DNA of 61,751 nt from contig JAFULM010000036.1 in assembly GCA_017483185.1 (NCBI GenBank), forward strand, positions 1-61,751, read 5' to 3'. Made by a program: the position numbers and the translations under genes. Source of the DNA: Prevotella sp. Lineage in GTDB: Bacteria > Bacteroidota > Bacteroidia > Bacteroidales > Bacteroidaceae. Of this stretch, positions 33,305-42,091 are shown in pieces. Each line of letters opens with the position of its first letter. Within the stretch, counting starts at the first letter, position 1. Below the pieces are notes generated by a model. That model worked only from the letters and a program-made list of their open reading frames with translations, made no database searches and was not told the origin of the DNA.

Positions 33305-34105
33305 TTATGGGGCTGTTTGTGCCTCCCCTACCCAATTCGTCAGTTCGACAAACTCGGCGACGGAGAGTTGTTCCGGACGGCGGGTCATCATGGGGTGATC
33401 GAAGAAGTCCGACGGCACGTCATGACCGGCCAAGAGCGGACGCAGGCTGACGCGGAGCATCTTGCGACGCTGATTGAAGACGGTCTTGACGACGCGGCGG
33501 AAGAGCTGTTCGTCGCAGCCGAGCGAGGTCACTCCGTTGCGCGTCATGCGGATGACGGCACTCTTGACCTTGGGCGGGGGATTGAAGACATCTTCGTCGA
33601 CCGTAAACAGATATTCGACATCATACCACGCCTGAATGAGCACACTCAATATGCCGTAGGCCTTGCAGCCCGGTGCCGAGGCCATGCGCAGGGCCACCTC
33701 GCGCTGGATCATTCCCGTACAGCAGGGTATGAGGTCCTTGTTGTCGATCATCTTGAAGAAGATCTGGGACGATATGTCGTAGGGATAGTTGCCCGTCAGG
33801 ACAAATTGGCCGCCATCGAAGAGGCGCGTCAGGTCCATGCGGAGGAAGTCCTCACCTATTATATTATCACGCAGACGTGGGAAATGCTCGTTGAGATAGA
33901 CGACCGACTCACGGTCGATCTCGACGACGCGGACCTCACGCGGCTTCTCAATCAGATATTGCGTGAGCACACCCATGCCCGGGCCTACCTCGAGAACGGG
34001 CAGATCGGGACAGGCATCGACCGTATCGGCGATGCGGCGGGCTATGTCGAGATCGGTCAGGAAGTGCTGACCGAGATTCTTTTTGGGTCTGACTTGCTTA
34101 ATCAT
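33305..34105 (-). CDS. rsmA: 16S rRNA (adenine1518/1519-N6) dimethyltransferase
   Basis: 266 residues from ATG 34105 (MIKQVRPKKNLGQHFLTDLDIARRI); longer readings run through the promoter. VLEVGPGMGVLTQYL is the SAM-binding motif, VVEIDRE the acidic ribose site and LTGNYPYDISSQIFF the adenine-handling N-x-PY motif. The C-terminal KsgA helical domain (RKMLRVSLRPL) is complete. It dimethylates two adenines in helix 45 of 16S rRNA during small-subunit maturation. It diverges from the methionine-synthesis gene. The -7 box ends 5 bp before the ATG, so the mRNA is probably leaderless. Confidence 0.96.
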   Translation of the reverse strand: MIKQVRPKKNLGQHFLTDLDIARRIADTVDACPDLPVLEVGPGMGVLTQYLIEKPREVRVVEIDRESVVYLNEHFPRLRDNIIGEDFLRMDLTRLFDGGQFVLTGNYPYDISSQIFFKMIDNKDLIPCCTGMIQREVALRMASAPGCKAYGILSVLIQAWYDVEYLFTVDEDVFNPPPKVKSAVIRMTRNGVTSLGCDEQLFRRVVKTVFNQRRKMLRVSLRPLLAGHDVPSDFFDHPMMTRRPEQLSVAEFVELTNWVGEAQTAP

Positions 34106-34110
34106 AGGGG

Positions 34111-34118
34111 CAAAGGTA
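34111..34118 (-). promoter_or_regulatory. -7 box of rsmA
   Basis: TACCTTTG on the minus strand (34118-34111), 5 bp from the ATG at 34105. The -33 element is weak. Confidence 0.5.
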
Positions 34119-34279
34119 CGTAAAAAAAAGCAAATATGGACCGCACGGCAGGGCAAAAGCGTTTTTTGATGACACAATGATGGCGAATCGGACATTTTTC
34201 TGTAACTTTGCACGCCGACGGACCGAAACGGACGGGACGGCACGAAAGAACGAGAGAACAAAAAAAACAAGAAAACGAT

Positions 34280-35563
34280 ATGGACAAAAAACTGAGACCG
34301 GGGTCACTCTGCATACACGCAGGATGGCAACCGAAAAACGGTGAGCCGATAGAACTGCCCATCGTACAGAGCACCACTTTCAAGTATGACAACAGCGAGG
34401 AGATGGCCATGCTCTTCGACTTGAAGAAGGAAGGATATTTCTACACCCGACTGCAAAACCCGACCAACGACGCCGTGGCAGCAAAAATAGCCACGATGGA
34501 GGGCGGCGTGGGGGCCGTACTGACATCGAGCGGACAGGCGGCAAACTTCTACGCGGTGTTCAATATATGTGAAGCTGGCAGCCATATCGTCGCTTCAAGC
34601 GAGATATACGGCGGTACGTACAATCTCTTCGGTGTGACACTGAAGAAGCTCGGCATCGAGTGCACGTTCGTCAGCCCCGAAGCTCCGGAGGAAGAGATAC
34701 AGCAGGCTTTCCGCCCAAACACGCGGGCACTCTTCGGAGAGACCATATCCAACCCGGGATGCAAGGTGCTCGACATCGAGAAGTTTGCCCGTATAGCCCA
34801 CCGCAACGGTGTGCCGCTCATCGTCGACAACACGTTCGCCACGCCTGTCAACTGCCGGCCGTTCGAATGGGGAGCCGACATAGTCACCCACTCGACCACA
34901 AAATATATGGACGGTCACGCCACTCAGGTGGGCGGATGTGTCATCGACAGCGGCAACTTCCCGTGGGATGACCATGCGGAGAAGTATCCGGGACTGTGCA
35001 CACCGGATGAGTCATACCACGGACTGACATACACCAAGGCCTTCGGACGGATGGGATATGTCACCAAACTGGTGGCCCAGCTCATGCGCGACCTCGGCTC
35101 CATCCCCGCTCCGCAGAACTCGTTCCTGCTCAATCTCGGTCTGGAGACGCTCGCGCTGCGCATGCGTCAGCACTGCGCCAACGCTCAGCGGGTGGCCGAA
35201 TTCCTCGCCGCCGACAGCCGCGTGGCGTGGGTTCACTATTCGGGACTGCCCGGAGACGAGTGTCATGCACTTGCCGCAAAATATCTTCCGCAGGGCAGCT
35301 GCGGAGTGCTGGCGTTCGGTCTGAAGGGAGACCGCGACACCGCCATCCGCTTCATGGACTCTCTCGAGATGATCAACATCGTCACCCACGTGGCCGACGT
35401 GCGCACCTGTGTGCTCCATCCGGCCAGCCATACCCACCGCCAGCTCTCCGACGAACAGCTGCGTGAAGCCGGCGTGGCCCCCGACCTCATCCGCCTCTCG
35501 GTCGGAATAGAGGACATCGAGGACATACTCGACGACATCCGGCAGGCGCTGGACCGCATTTAG
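34280..35563 (+). CDS. metY: O-acetylhomoserine aminocarboxypropyltransferase/sulfhydrylase
   Basis: 427 residues from ATG 34280 (MDKKLRPGSLCIHAGWQPKNGEP). Family motifs: PIVQSTTFKYDN, GYFYTRLQNPTNDAVAAKIATMEGG, VLTSSGQAAN (PLP phosphate loop), VDNTFATP and HSTTKYMDGHATQVGG with the Schiff-base Lys. The C-terminal part has LIRLSVGIEDIEDI. It makes homocysteine from O-acetylhomoserine and sulfide (or related thiol) in the cytoplasm. A TAACTTTG -7 box at ~34204-34211 lies ~70 nt upstream. MetY is preferred over cystathionine gamma-synthase because of length and the long N-terminal segment. Confidence 0.9.
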   Translation: MDKKLRPGSLCIHAGWQPKNGEPIELPIVQSTTFKYDNSEEMAMLFDLKKEGYFYTRLQNPTNDAVAAKIATMEGGVGAVLTSSGQAANFYAVFNICEAGSHIVASSEIYGGTYNLFGVTLKKLGIECTFVSPEAPEEEIQQAFRPNTRALFGETISNPGCKVLDIEKFARIAHRNGVPLIVDNTFATPVNCRPFEWGADIVTHSTTKYMDGHATQVGGCVIDSGNFPWDDHAEKYPGLCTPDESYHGLTYTKAFGRMGYVTKLVAQLMRDLGSIPAPQNSFLLNLGLETLALRMRQHCANAQRVAEFLAADSRVAWVHYSGLPGDECHALAAKYLPQGSCGVLAFGLKGDRDTAIRFMDSLEMINIVTHVADVRTCVLHPASHTHRQLSDEQLREAGVAPDLIRLSVGIEDIEDILDDIRQALDRI

Positions 35564-35607
35564 AAGAAAAAGAGCCGGATCGGAAAAAGGAGAACCGGTA
35601 GAACTCA

Positions 35608-35720
35608 AACGCAAAGACGCGAAGACGCAAAGAACAAAATATATTCTTTGCGTCTTCGCGTCTTTGCGTTTAAATTGATTGCGCCTTTGCCTTTAAATTG
35701 ATTGCGCCTTTGCCTTTAAA
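35608..35720. repeat. ACGCAAAGACGC hairpin plus direct repeats (family R3)
   Basis: AAACGCAAAGACGCGAAGAC and its complement form a hairpin (35608-35672) between metY and rlpA. TTAAATTGATTGCGCCTTTG then occurs twice in tandem up to 35720. The hairpin may end both converging transcripts. Confidence 0.75.
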
Positions 35721-35731
35721 ATAAAACGGGG

Positions 35732-36274
35732 TTAACGGCGCATCGACGGATTGGGTTTCTGCGGCTTTGACTGCTTTTTCGGATGACCGGTCGGTATCTT
35801 ATGATTGGCCTCTTTTATTTCCTTCCACGACGGATGGAGCTCGTCGGTCAGTCCGGAAGACTCATAGTCGAACTCAGCGGCTATCTTCTCGTCGCTCGGC
35901 CGGAACGGAACGATGGTCTCGTCAACCTGTTCCACAAGAACTGTGGCCACGCCCTGAGCCAACATACCCAATGCCTTGGCCGCTCCCCAGGACAGGTCTA
36001 TGATGCGGCCACGGCTGAAAGGACCGCGATCTGTGACACGGACGATAACGATCTTGCCATTTGACGGATTGGTCACCTTCAGTCGCGTACCGAACGGATA
36101 GGTGCGATGGGCACATGTCATGCTGTCGTGATGCAGCCTTTCACCGCTGCTGGTGCGCGCCCCGGTGGCCTTTTTGGAATAATAAGAAGCCTTACCTTTC
36201 TGCCGTACTTGTGCCGGCAGAAAGGTAAAGCATAATGCTGATATTATGAAAATCAATATCGTTTTCAGATTCAC
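35732..36274 (-). CDS. rlpA: RlpA-type septal ring/lytic transglycosylase-like protein
   Basis: 180 residues, signal MNLKTILIFIISALCFTFLPAQ. The double-psi beta-barrel of RlpA is present: GKASYYSKKATGARTSSGERLHHDSMTCAHRTYPFGTRLKVTN, VRVTDRGPFSRGRIIDLSWGAAKALGM. The C-terminal tail is Lys/Pro-rich with no SPOR domain, so septal targeting by SPOR is absent. It acts on peptidoglycan in the periplasm. It lies 30 nt downstream of gdhA on the same strand and could be read with it. Confidence 0.88.
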   Translation of the reverse strand: MNLKTILIFIISALCFTFLPAQVRQKGKASYYSKKATGARTSSGERLHHDSMTCAHRTYPFGTRLKVTNPSNGKIVIVRVTDRGPFSRGRIIDLSWGAAKALGMLAQGVATVLVEQVDETIVPFRPSDEKIAAEFDYESSGLTDELHPSWKEIKEANHKIPTGHPKKQSKPQKPNPSMRR

Positions 36275-36304
36275 ATTCGTTTCATTGGTTAGTCACGGCG
36301 ACCA

Positions 36305-37642
36305 TCAGACGATGCCCTGAGCCATCATGGCGTTGGCCACCTTCATGAAGCCGGCGATGTTGGCGCCCTTCACGTAGTCGATGTAGCCGTCGGCCTGCTT
36401 GCCGTATTTGACGCACTGCTCGTGGATGCTGTGCATGATGTAGTGCAGTTTTTCGTCCACTTCGGCCTCACTCCAGTTCAACCGGATGGCATTTTGGGTC
36501 ATTTCAAGTCCTGATGTGGCTACGCCGCCGGCATTAACTGCCTTACCCGGTGCGAAGAGCATCTTGGCTGCGACAAACTTCTCGACAGCTTCGGCCGTGC
36601 AACCCATGTTGGACACCTCGGCGACACAAAGCGGTTTGTTAGCCAAAAGCATGTCGGCATCGGCGCCGTTGAGCTCGTTTTGCGTTGCGCAGGGCAGCGC
36701 GATGTCACACTTGACCTCCCACGGCTTCTTGCCGGGAACGAACTGTGAGCCGGGGAACTCATCCGCGTAGGGCTGACATACGTCGTTGCCGCTGGCGCGA
36801 AGCTCAAGCATATATGCTATCTTCTCGTCGTCGAGACCGGCCGGATCGTAGATATAGCCGTCGGGACCGCTGATGGTGATGACCTTGGCACCCAACTCCG
36901 TGGCTTTCTTTGCGGCACCCCAAGCGACATTGCCGAAACCGCTGATGGCGACGGTCTTGCCCTTGATGTCGATGCCGTGGGTCTGAAGCATCTGATTTAC
37001 GAAGTAGAGCGCGCCGTAGCCGGTGGCCTCCGGACGAATGCGCGAACCGCCCCACTCGAGTCCCTTGCCTGTCATCATGCCACTCCACTCGTGCTTCAGC
37101 TTCTTATACATGCCGAAGAGATAGCCTATCTCGCGTGCTCCGACACCGATATCGCCTGCGGGAATGTCCTCGTCGGGACCAATGACGCGATAGAGTTCGG
37201 TCATGAACGACTGACAGAAGCGCATCACCTCGTTGTCCGAACGACCACGGATGGAGAAGTCCGAACCGCCCTTGCCACCGCCCATAGGCAGTGTGGTGAG
37301 CGCATTCTTGAAGGTCTGCTCAAACCCGAGGAACTTCAATATGGACAGATTGACCGACGGATGGAAACGAAGTCCGCCCTTATACGGACCAATGGCGCTG
37401 TTGAACTGCACGCGATAACCGATGTTCACATGCACTTCTCCCTTGTCGTCGACCCAAGGCACGCGGAAAGTAAGAATCCGCTCGGGTTCTACAATACGTT
37501 CGATTAACTTTGCCTTTTCAAATTCAGGATGCTGGTTGTAGACATCTTTCACTGAAATAAGCACTTCTCTGACTGCCTGCAGATATTCTGCTTCGCCCGG
37601 ATGCTTCTGCTCCAGAGCCTGCATGATTTTCTCAACTTCCAT
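36305..37642 (-). CDS. gdhA: NADP-type glutamate dehydrogenase
   Basis: 445 residues, the usual length of the hexameric S50 class. Substrate-site motifs are RVQFNSAIGPYKGGLRFHPSVN, PMGGGKGGSDF (catalytic Lys) and DIPAGDIGVGAREIGYLFG. The Rossmann domain has VAISGFGNVAWGAAKKATELG. It links ammonium to glutamate in the cytoplasm and is a main nitrogen-assimilation enzyme in gut Bacteroidales. NADPH preference is inferred from family. A perfect promoter lies 60-90 nt upstream. Confidence 0.95.
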   Translation of the reverse strand: MEVEKIMQALEQKHPGEAEYLQAVREVLISVKDVYNQHPEFEKAKLIERIVEPERILTFRVPWVDDKGEVHVNIGYRVQFNSAIGPYKGGLRFHPSVNLSILKFLGFEQTFKNALTTLPMGGGKGGSDFSIRGRSDNEVMRFCQSFMTELYRVIGPDEDIPAGDIGVGAREIGYLFGMYKKLKHEWSGMMTGKGLEWGGSRIRPEATGYGALYFVNQMLQTHGIDIKGKTVAISGFGNVAWGAAKKATELGAKVITISGPDGYIYDPAGLDDEKIAYMLELRASGNDVCQPYADEFPGSQFVPGKKPWEVKCDIALPCATQNELNGADADMLLANKPLCVAEVSNMGCTAEAVEKFVAAKMLFAPGKAVNAGGVATSGLEMTQNAIRLNWSEAEVDEKLHYIMHSIHEQCVKYGKQADGYIDYVKGANIAGFMKVANAMMAQGIV

Positions 37643-37701
37643 AGTAAATGTATATATAAAGGTTGTACGTTTGTTATTAGCAGTATGTCATTAAGACAGC
37701 A

Positions 37702-37732
37702 CAAATATAAGAAAAAAGAGGGTAACGGCAAA
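37702..37732 (-). promoter_or_regulatory. consensus promoter of gdhA
   Basis: Minus strand TTTG (37732-37729), 19 nt, TATATTTG (37709-37702). Confidence 0.85.
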
Positions 37733-37812
37733 GCAAAACACGAAAAAATTTCGACGATTTGGTTACAAATTGTTAAACACGAGACGTTTTGCACCATTCC
37801 GTGCGCCCGCAA

Positions 37813-39642
37813 TCAGCGTCCGGCGACCTTCCGCACGCTGACCGTACCGTCAGCATGGTTTTCGCGCACGATGGATACTCCGGTGGCAGACTTTGCTGCG
37901 GTCTCCACGCCACCTATATTATAATAGGTACGTGATACTGTCCGTACATCACCGACCTTCGTTTTTGCCATACCCGATTCGATGGTCTCATATTCTGACT
38001 TGTCGATGGAGCCGTCGGCTACGCCGTTGAGGAACACCTCCAGATTGCTATAACCTTCCGGAGTCAGCGCCGCGCCGTCGGAAGCGTCGTTCGGGTTAAG
38101 TCCCTTCTTGCGTTCGTAGACATCCGGCAGTCCGTCACCGTCGGTATCCTCGATGAGCCGGTCGCCTTCGCGCAGCCCGAGATAGGGCCACAGTGTGGTC
38201 GTCTTAACCTCTCCCACGCCCTGTCCGGTGGTCTCGTGGAGAGCTTCAAACGTGTCATGCTCGGCGAGAGTGACATCAGCAGGTGAGTCTATGATGCCCA
38301 TTCCGCGGCTCAGATTGCCATTGGCGTCCCGACCGGCAAACTGCGGCTCTATCTCTCCGGCGGCCTCAGCGAGCAGACGTGTGTCCACTTCGTCCAAGCG
38401 GGGACGTGTCGCTCCGGCGCAATAGTACACCTCTGAAGACCTGTTGCGACCCACCACCTTCGTGTAGGCATCAACTGCCGGTTCAGCCGTAAGTCCGCTC
38501 TTGACGGTCTGTTCGGTGAGCGCATAGAGGTCATAATTGGCCTGATTGTTGCCCACACCGAGGTTGACAGCCTTGTCCGCACTGTTTGTCGTAAATCCGT
38601 ACCAGTTGTCGGCGTTCACCTTGTCGAGCGTAGCATCGGTCCAGCAGGAGTTCTTTGTCGTGGCATACGGATTGCCTTTCTCGAACATATTACCCTCTAC
38701 GAGCCACTGCCCCGTGCCCTGAGTGCTGTTGTCACCTTGGAAGAAGTAACGGTTCTTCTGCACGTTCTTCTGCGTATTGGGGCCCGGGCGGAAATAGTTG
38801 CCACGCACGTAGACTCGGTTATAGCTGTTTCCCTCATTGATGGCCGTATAACATTCGCCGCCATAGAGGGAATTTGACTTACCCCAGTTGAAGATCACGT
38901 TGTTGAAGAACTCCGAGTCGACAAACTGGTCGTGGTCTCCGCGGTTCTTGCTTTCCGAGCGCACACCGTTAAATCGCGGCATGCGGTTGTTGCAGTTGGT
39001 GATGAGCGTGTGGTGCATGGAGGTGTGCTCGCCGCCCCACTGCATGGCGTAGGAGCGTGCACCCTTGGCATTGCGCGAGTTGTAGAGGCCCTCGCCGATG
39101 ATACACCACTGGACGGTCGTGCTGTCGCAGTCGTACATCGTCATACACTCCTCCATCGACCACGTCATCGAGCAATGGTCGATGATGACGTTGCGCGTGT
39201 TCTCGATGTCGAGCGCCGTACGGCTCTTTGCCGCCAAATCGCCCGCACGGAAGCGCAGGTGGCGCAGGATCACGTTGGGCTTGCATACATATATATTATA
39301 GCCCGCAATGCAGATTCCGCCTCCGGGTGCCGTCTGCCCCGCGATGGTGACATTAGGATGTGCAAATTTGAGCACGCTGTTGAGATAGATCGTGCCGCTG
39401 GTCTTGAAGAGAATCGTGCGCGGAGTGTCGTCACCCGTGCGCAAAGCCCAGCGCAGTGTGCCTTCCACGAGATTATTGTCCGTACAGTCGTCGTTGCGTG
39501 TCACGTAGTAGACATTGCCGCCACGGCCTCCCGTGGCATAGCGTCCGAAACCCTCTGCTCCGGGGAAGGCCGGTGTCCGGTCCTGTCCCATGACAGTTGT
39601 AAAGGCTGCGGCAGAAAGCAATAAAGATAGTAGTCTTTTCAT
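37813..39642 (-). CDS. secreted pectate lyase (PL1-like)
   Basis: 609 residues from ATG 39642 (MKRLLSLLLSAAAFTTVMGQ, a clean signal peptide). The right-handed beta-helix begins with AFPGAEGFGRYATGGRGGNVYYVTR and GTLRWAL, with ITIAGQTAPGG-type TIAGQTAPGGG, VILRHLRFR and NVIIDHCSMTWSMEE around the active site. A calcium-binding DTDGDGLPDVYE segment follows, and the end YYNIGGVETA...TVSVRKV resembles the C-terminal signals of Prevotella secreted enzymes. It cleaves polygalacturonate-like pectin by beta-elimination outside the cell. No SusC/D genes are adjacent. Confidence 0.85.
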   Translation of the reverse strand: MKRLLSLLLSAAAFTTVMGQDRTPAFPGAEGFGRYATGGRGGNVYYVTRNDDCTDNNLVEGTLRWALRTGDDTPRTILFKTSGTIYLNSVLKFAHPNVTIAGQTAPGGGICIAGYNIYVCKPNVILRHLRFRAGDLAAKSRTALDIENTRNVIIDHCSMTWSMEECMTMYDCDSTTVQWCIIGEGLYNSRNAKGARSYAMQWGGEHTSMHHTLITNCNNRMPRFNGVRSESKNRGDHDQFVDSEFFNNVIFNWGKSNSLYGGECYTAINEGNSYNRVYVRGNYFRPGPNTQKNVQKNRYFFQGDNSTQGTGQWLVEGNMFEKGNPYATTKNSCWTDATLDKVNADNWYGFTTNSADKAVNLGVGNNQANYDLYALTEQTVKSGLTAEPAVDAYTKVVGRNRSSEVYYCAGATRPRLDEVDTRLLAEAAGEIEPQFAGRDANGNLSRGMGIIDSPADVTLAEHDTFEALHETTGQGVGEVKTTTLWPYLGLREGDRLIEDTDGDGLPDVYERKKGLNPNDASDGAALTPEGYSNLEVFLNGVADGSIDKSEYETIESGMAKTKVGDVRTVSRTYYNIGGVETAAKSATGVSIVRENHADGTVSVRKVAGR

Positions 39643-39927
39643 CTTGTTATGTAGATTATGTTTATCAGTCATTCCAAAAGGTGACGCCGGCAAACAGATT
39701 GCCGAATGACACTTATCTTATGCAAAGATAAACAAAATAAACAGAAAACGTCATTGCAGAAAGAAAATTCGTCAGCTTTTACTCATTTTCCACCGAAGAA
39801 GATACCATCGGATAGGGCAAACAGGTTCTGTGTATCAAACCATTTCTTCAAATTACATGAACAAAACTTGCAAAAGTTTGCAGTTTGAATCATCAAAATG
39901 TACGACTCTGCCATGAATACATACTGA

Positions 39928-39971
39928 AAAAGCGGGGGATGTGGCTATATGAGACATCCCCCGCTTTTTTA
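39928..39971. terminator. bidirectional rho-independent terminator
   Basis: AGCGGGGGATGT (39931-39942) and ACATCCCCCGCT (39954-39965) with T6 on the right and A5 on the left, just beyond the stop of the minus-strand lipoprotein gene. Confidence 0.9.
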
Positions 39972-39990
39972 TTCTATCTGCAGAACCTGT

Positions 39991-40872
39991 CTATTTCTTC
40001 TTCGTGGCGATGTGAAACTCCTCCACCTGCGAGCCAATCTCACTGCCGCCCTGCACGACACAGACCTTCAGGACTATCTCGCCATCCTTCAATCGGCTGT
40101 CGCCATAGACCGAAGCCGTATATCGCATGCCGTGCCCGGGCGCGATACGCTCGATTTTCACGGGAGCAGATATGCGGATATGGCTGTTTCCCGTGGTCTC
40201 TGCCACGACAGGATTGATGTCGAGAAGTGCCTCCGACGAACGGTTCATGATGTCAAATGACACCTTGCACTGCTCTCCGCGACAGATCATTCCGTCACCA
40301 TCGGCATCGACAAAACTGGCGTTGCGTATCTCGATGAGCCTGTTGAAGCGCACGCCGTTGGCCTCGGGCAACGTCCGGCTGAGCTGTTCGAGAGATACCG
40401 TGCGCGGCTGAACGGTGGTATAGACATCGCTGCCTGACGCAGGATAGCCATCCGACGGGGACGCATCAAACGTGATACGGTCGTCTCCGCTATTGGTCGG
40501 ATCAAAACCACTGCCGTCGTCATAACCTTGCGCACCATTGTCATAGTCTCGCGTCGGTTGGTCATAGTCTCTTGTCCTCTCCTTGGCGGAACGCCGCTGC
40601 GGACGGTCATATCCGCCACGCGGGTATCTGTCACGCTGCTCCGAGGCGTCGACGGCCGAACCGACTGACGCTCCAAGCACTGCGCCGCCCGCCATTCCGG
40701 TCAGCGTACCGATGTCGCTGCCACGCGGGCCGCCCAATATGCCTCCGAGAGCAGAACCGAATATGGAACCGAACATAGCGCCGGTAGCTGCGCCCTGCTC
40801 AGCATGAGTGTTGGTGCCACAGCTGCTCAGCACGAGCAGGACGCACAACAGATAAGCCGGATATTTCTTCAT
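39991..40872 (-). CDS. glycine-zipper (YMGG-like) lipoprotein
   Basis: 293 residues. SPII signal MKKYPAYLLCVLLVLSSC, then a glycine-zipper membrane segment (GAATGAMFGSIFGSALGGIL, GTLTGMAGGAVLGASVGSAV). A basic/Tyr-Asp linker (RDYDQPTRDYDNGAQGYDDG) follows, and then a C-terminal beta domain with LIEIRNASFVDADGDGMICRGEQCKVSFDIMNRS. It should be an envelope lipoprotein; a mechanical or scaffolding role is suggested by the zipper only. It is monocistronic. Confidence 0.8.
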   Translation of the reverse strand: MKKYPAYLLCVLLVLSSCGTNTHAEQGAATGAMFGSIFGSALGGILGGPRGSDIGTLTGMAGGAVLGASVGSAVDASEQRDRYPRGGYDRPQRRSAKERTRDYDQPTRDYDNGAQGYDDGSGFDPTNSGDDRITFDASPSDGYPASGSDVYTTVQPRTVSLEQLSRTLPEANGVRFNRLIEIRNASFVDADGDGMICRGEQCKVSFDIMNRSSEALLDINPVVAETTGNSHIRISAPVKIERIAPGHGMRYTASVYGDSRLKDGEIVLKVCVVQGGSEIGSQVEEFHIATKKK

Positions 40873-41029
40873 GTCATTCTATTTTTATGTTTACAATCAT
40901 TGCGGGTGGGCTGATGTCACGCACACCTAACATCTGCAAAGATAAGAAAATTAAACATAATGTCGATAGGAATATCCCGAAAAATGAATAGGGAAAGCCC
41001 TAACTGATGACAACTTATGGCAAATTTAT

Positions 41030-41060
41030 TTTGCATTATGGTCAAAATGGTGTATTTTTG
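41030..41060 (+). promoter_or_regulatory. perfect consensus promoter of the flippase/pepD unit
   Basis: TTTG (41030-41033), 19 nt, TATTTTTG (41053-41060). The ATG follows only 9 nt later, so the mRNA is leaderless or nearly so. Confidence 0.9.
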
Positions 41061-41069
41061 CATATCGTT

Positions 41070-42071
41070 ATGGAACTGAAAAAGACAGTACAAGGTATCA
41101 TCAAGATAATGATGCCGGTCATTCTTGGCGGTGCCATCCTGTATTGGATGTATCGCGGGTTCGACATCAGGAGCATCGGCCACTTCATGCGCCACGACAT
41201 GGACTGGACATGGATGCTGCTGTCCTTCCCTTTCGGCATCGGCGCACAGTTGTTCCGCGGTCTGCGGTGGCGCCAGACGCTCGAACCGGTGGGCGAACGG
41301 CCACGCACGATGACCTGCATCAATTCCGTCTTTCTGTCATACGCGGCCAGTCTCGTCATTCCGCGCATCGGTGAGTTCACCCGTTGCGGAGTTCTCAAAC
41401 GCTACGACGGGGTCTCGTTTGCCAAGGCGTTGGGCACGGTTGTGACCGAGCGCGCCATCGACTCGTTGGTCGTGGCAGCCGTAGCGGGAATGACACTGCT
41501 GCTTCAATTCAGAATCTTCGACATCTTTTTCGATCGCACGGGCACAAGTCTGGAGACCATCATGCGTGGTTTTTCGCCTGCCGGATATGCCGTGACGGCC
41601 ATCTGCGCCGTTGCCGCGGCTCTGCTTCTACATGTTCTTCTGAAGAAGCTGGCCATATATAATAAGGTGAAAATGACGTTGAACGGTATCCTCCAGGGCA
41701 TCATGTCGCTGCGCAAGGTGCGCAACATACCGTTCTTCATCGCGTCAACGATAGGCATCTGGGCCTGCTATTTCCTCCACTATTACCTCACTTTCTTCTG
41801 CTTCGACTTCACCGCCGGCCTCGGGATGGCCTGCGCGTTAGTGACATTTGTCGTCGGCAGCATCGCAGTCCTCGTCCCCACACCCAACGGTGCCGGGCCG
41901 TGGCATTTTGCAGTCAAGACGATGCTGATACTCTACGGCGTGTCGGAGAGCGACGCGCTCTACTTCGTGCTCATCGTCCACACCGTCCAAACGTTTCTTG
42001 TAATATTTCTTGGAATATGGGCATGGGCAGCTTTGGCATTTACGAAACGAACAAACGTATTAATACAATAA
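41070..42071 (+). CDS. lysylphosphatidylglycerol synthase TM region/UPF0104 flippase-like protein
   Basis: 333 residues from ATG 41070 (MELKKTVQGIIKIMMPVILGG). It has about eight membrane segments; family motifs are GIGAQLFRGLRWRQTL, SYAASLVIPRIGEFTRCGVLKRYDG and GSIAVLVPTPNGAGPWHF. The fold is that of the MprF flippase half without the synthase, so it may move a lipid across the inner membrane; the substrate is unknown. It is transcribed with pepD, 20 nt downstream. Confidence 0.85.
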   Translation: MELKKTVQGIIKIMMPVILGGAILYWMYRGFDIRSIGHFMRHDMDWTWMLLSFPFGIGAQLFRGLRWRQTLEPVGERPRTMTCINSVFLSYAASLVIPRIGEFTRCGVLKRYDGVSFAKALGTVVTERAIDSLVVAAVAGMTLLLQFRIFDIFFDRTGTSLETIMRGFSPAGYAVTAICAVAAALLLHVLLKKLAIYNKVKMTLNGILQGIMSLRKVRNIPFFIASTIGIWACYFLHYYLTFFCFDFTAGLGMACALVTFVVGSIAVLVPTPNGAGPWHFAVKTMLILYGVSESDALYFVLIVHTVQTFLVIFLGIWAWAALAFTKRTNVLIQ

Positions 42072-42091
42072 ACCTACAAAACCAATCGATT

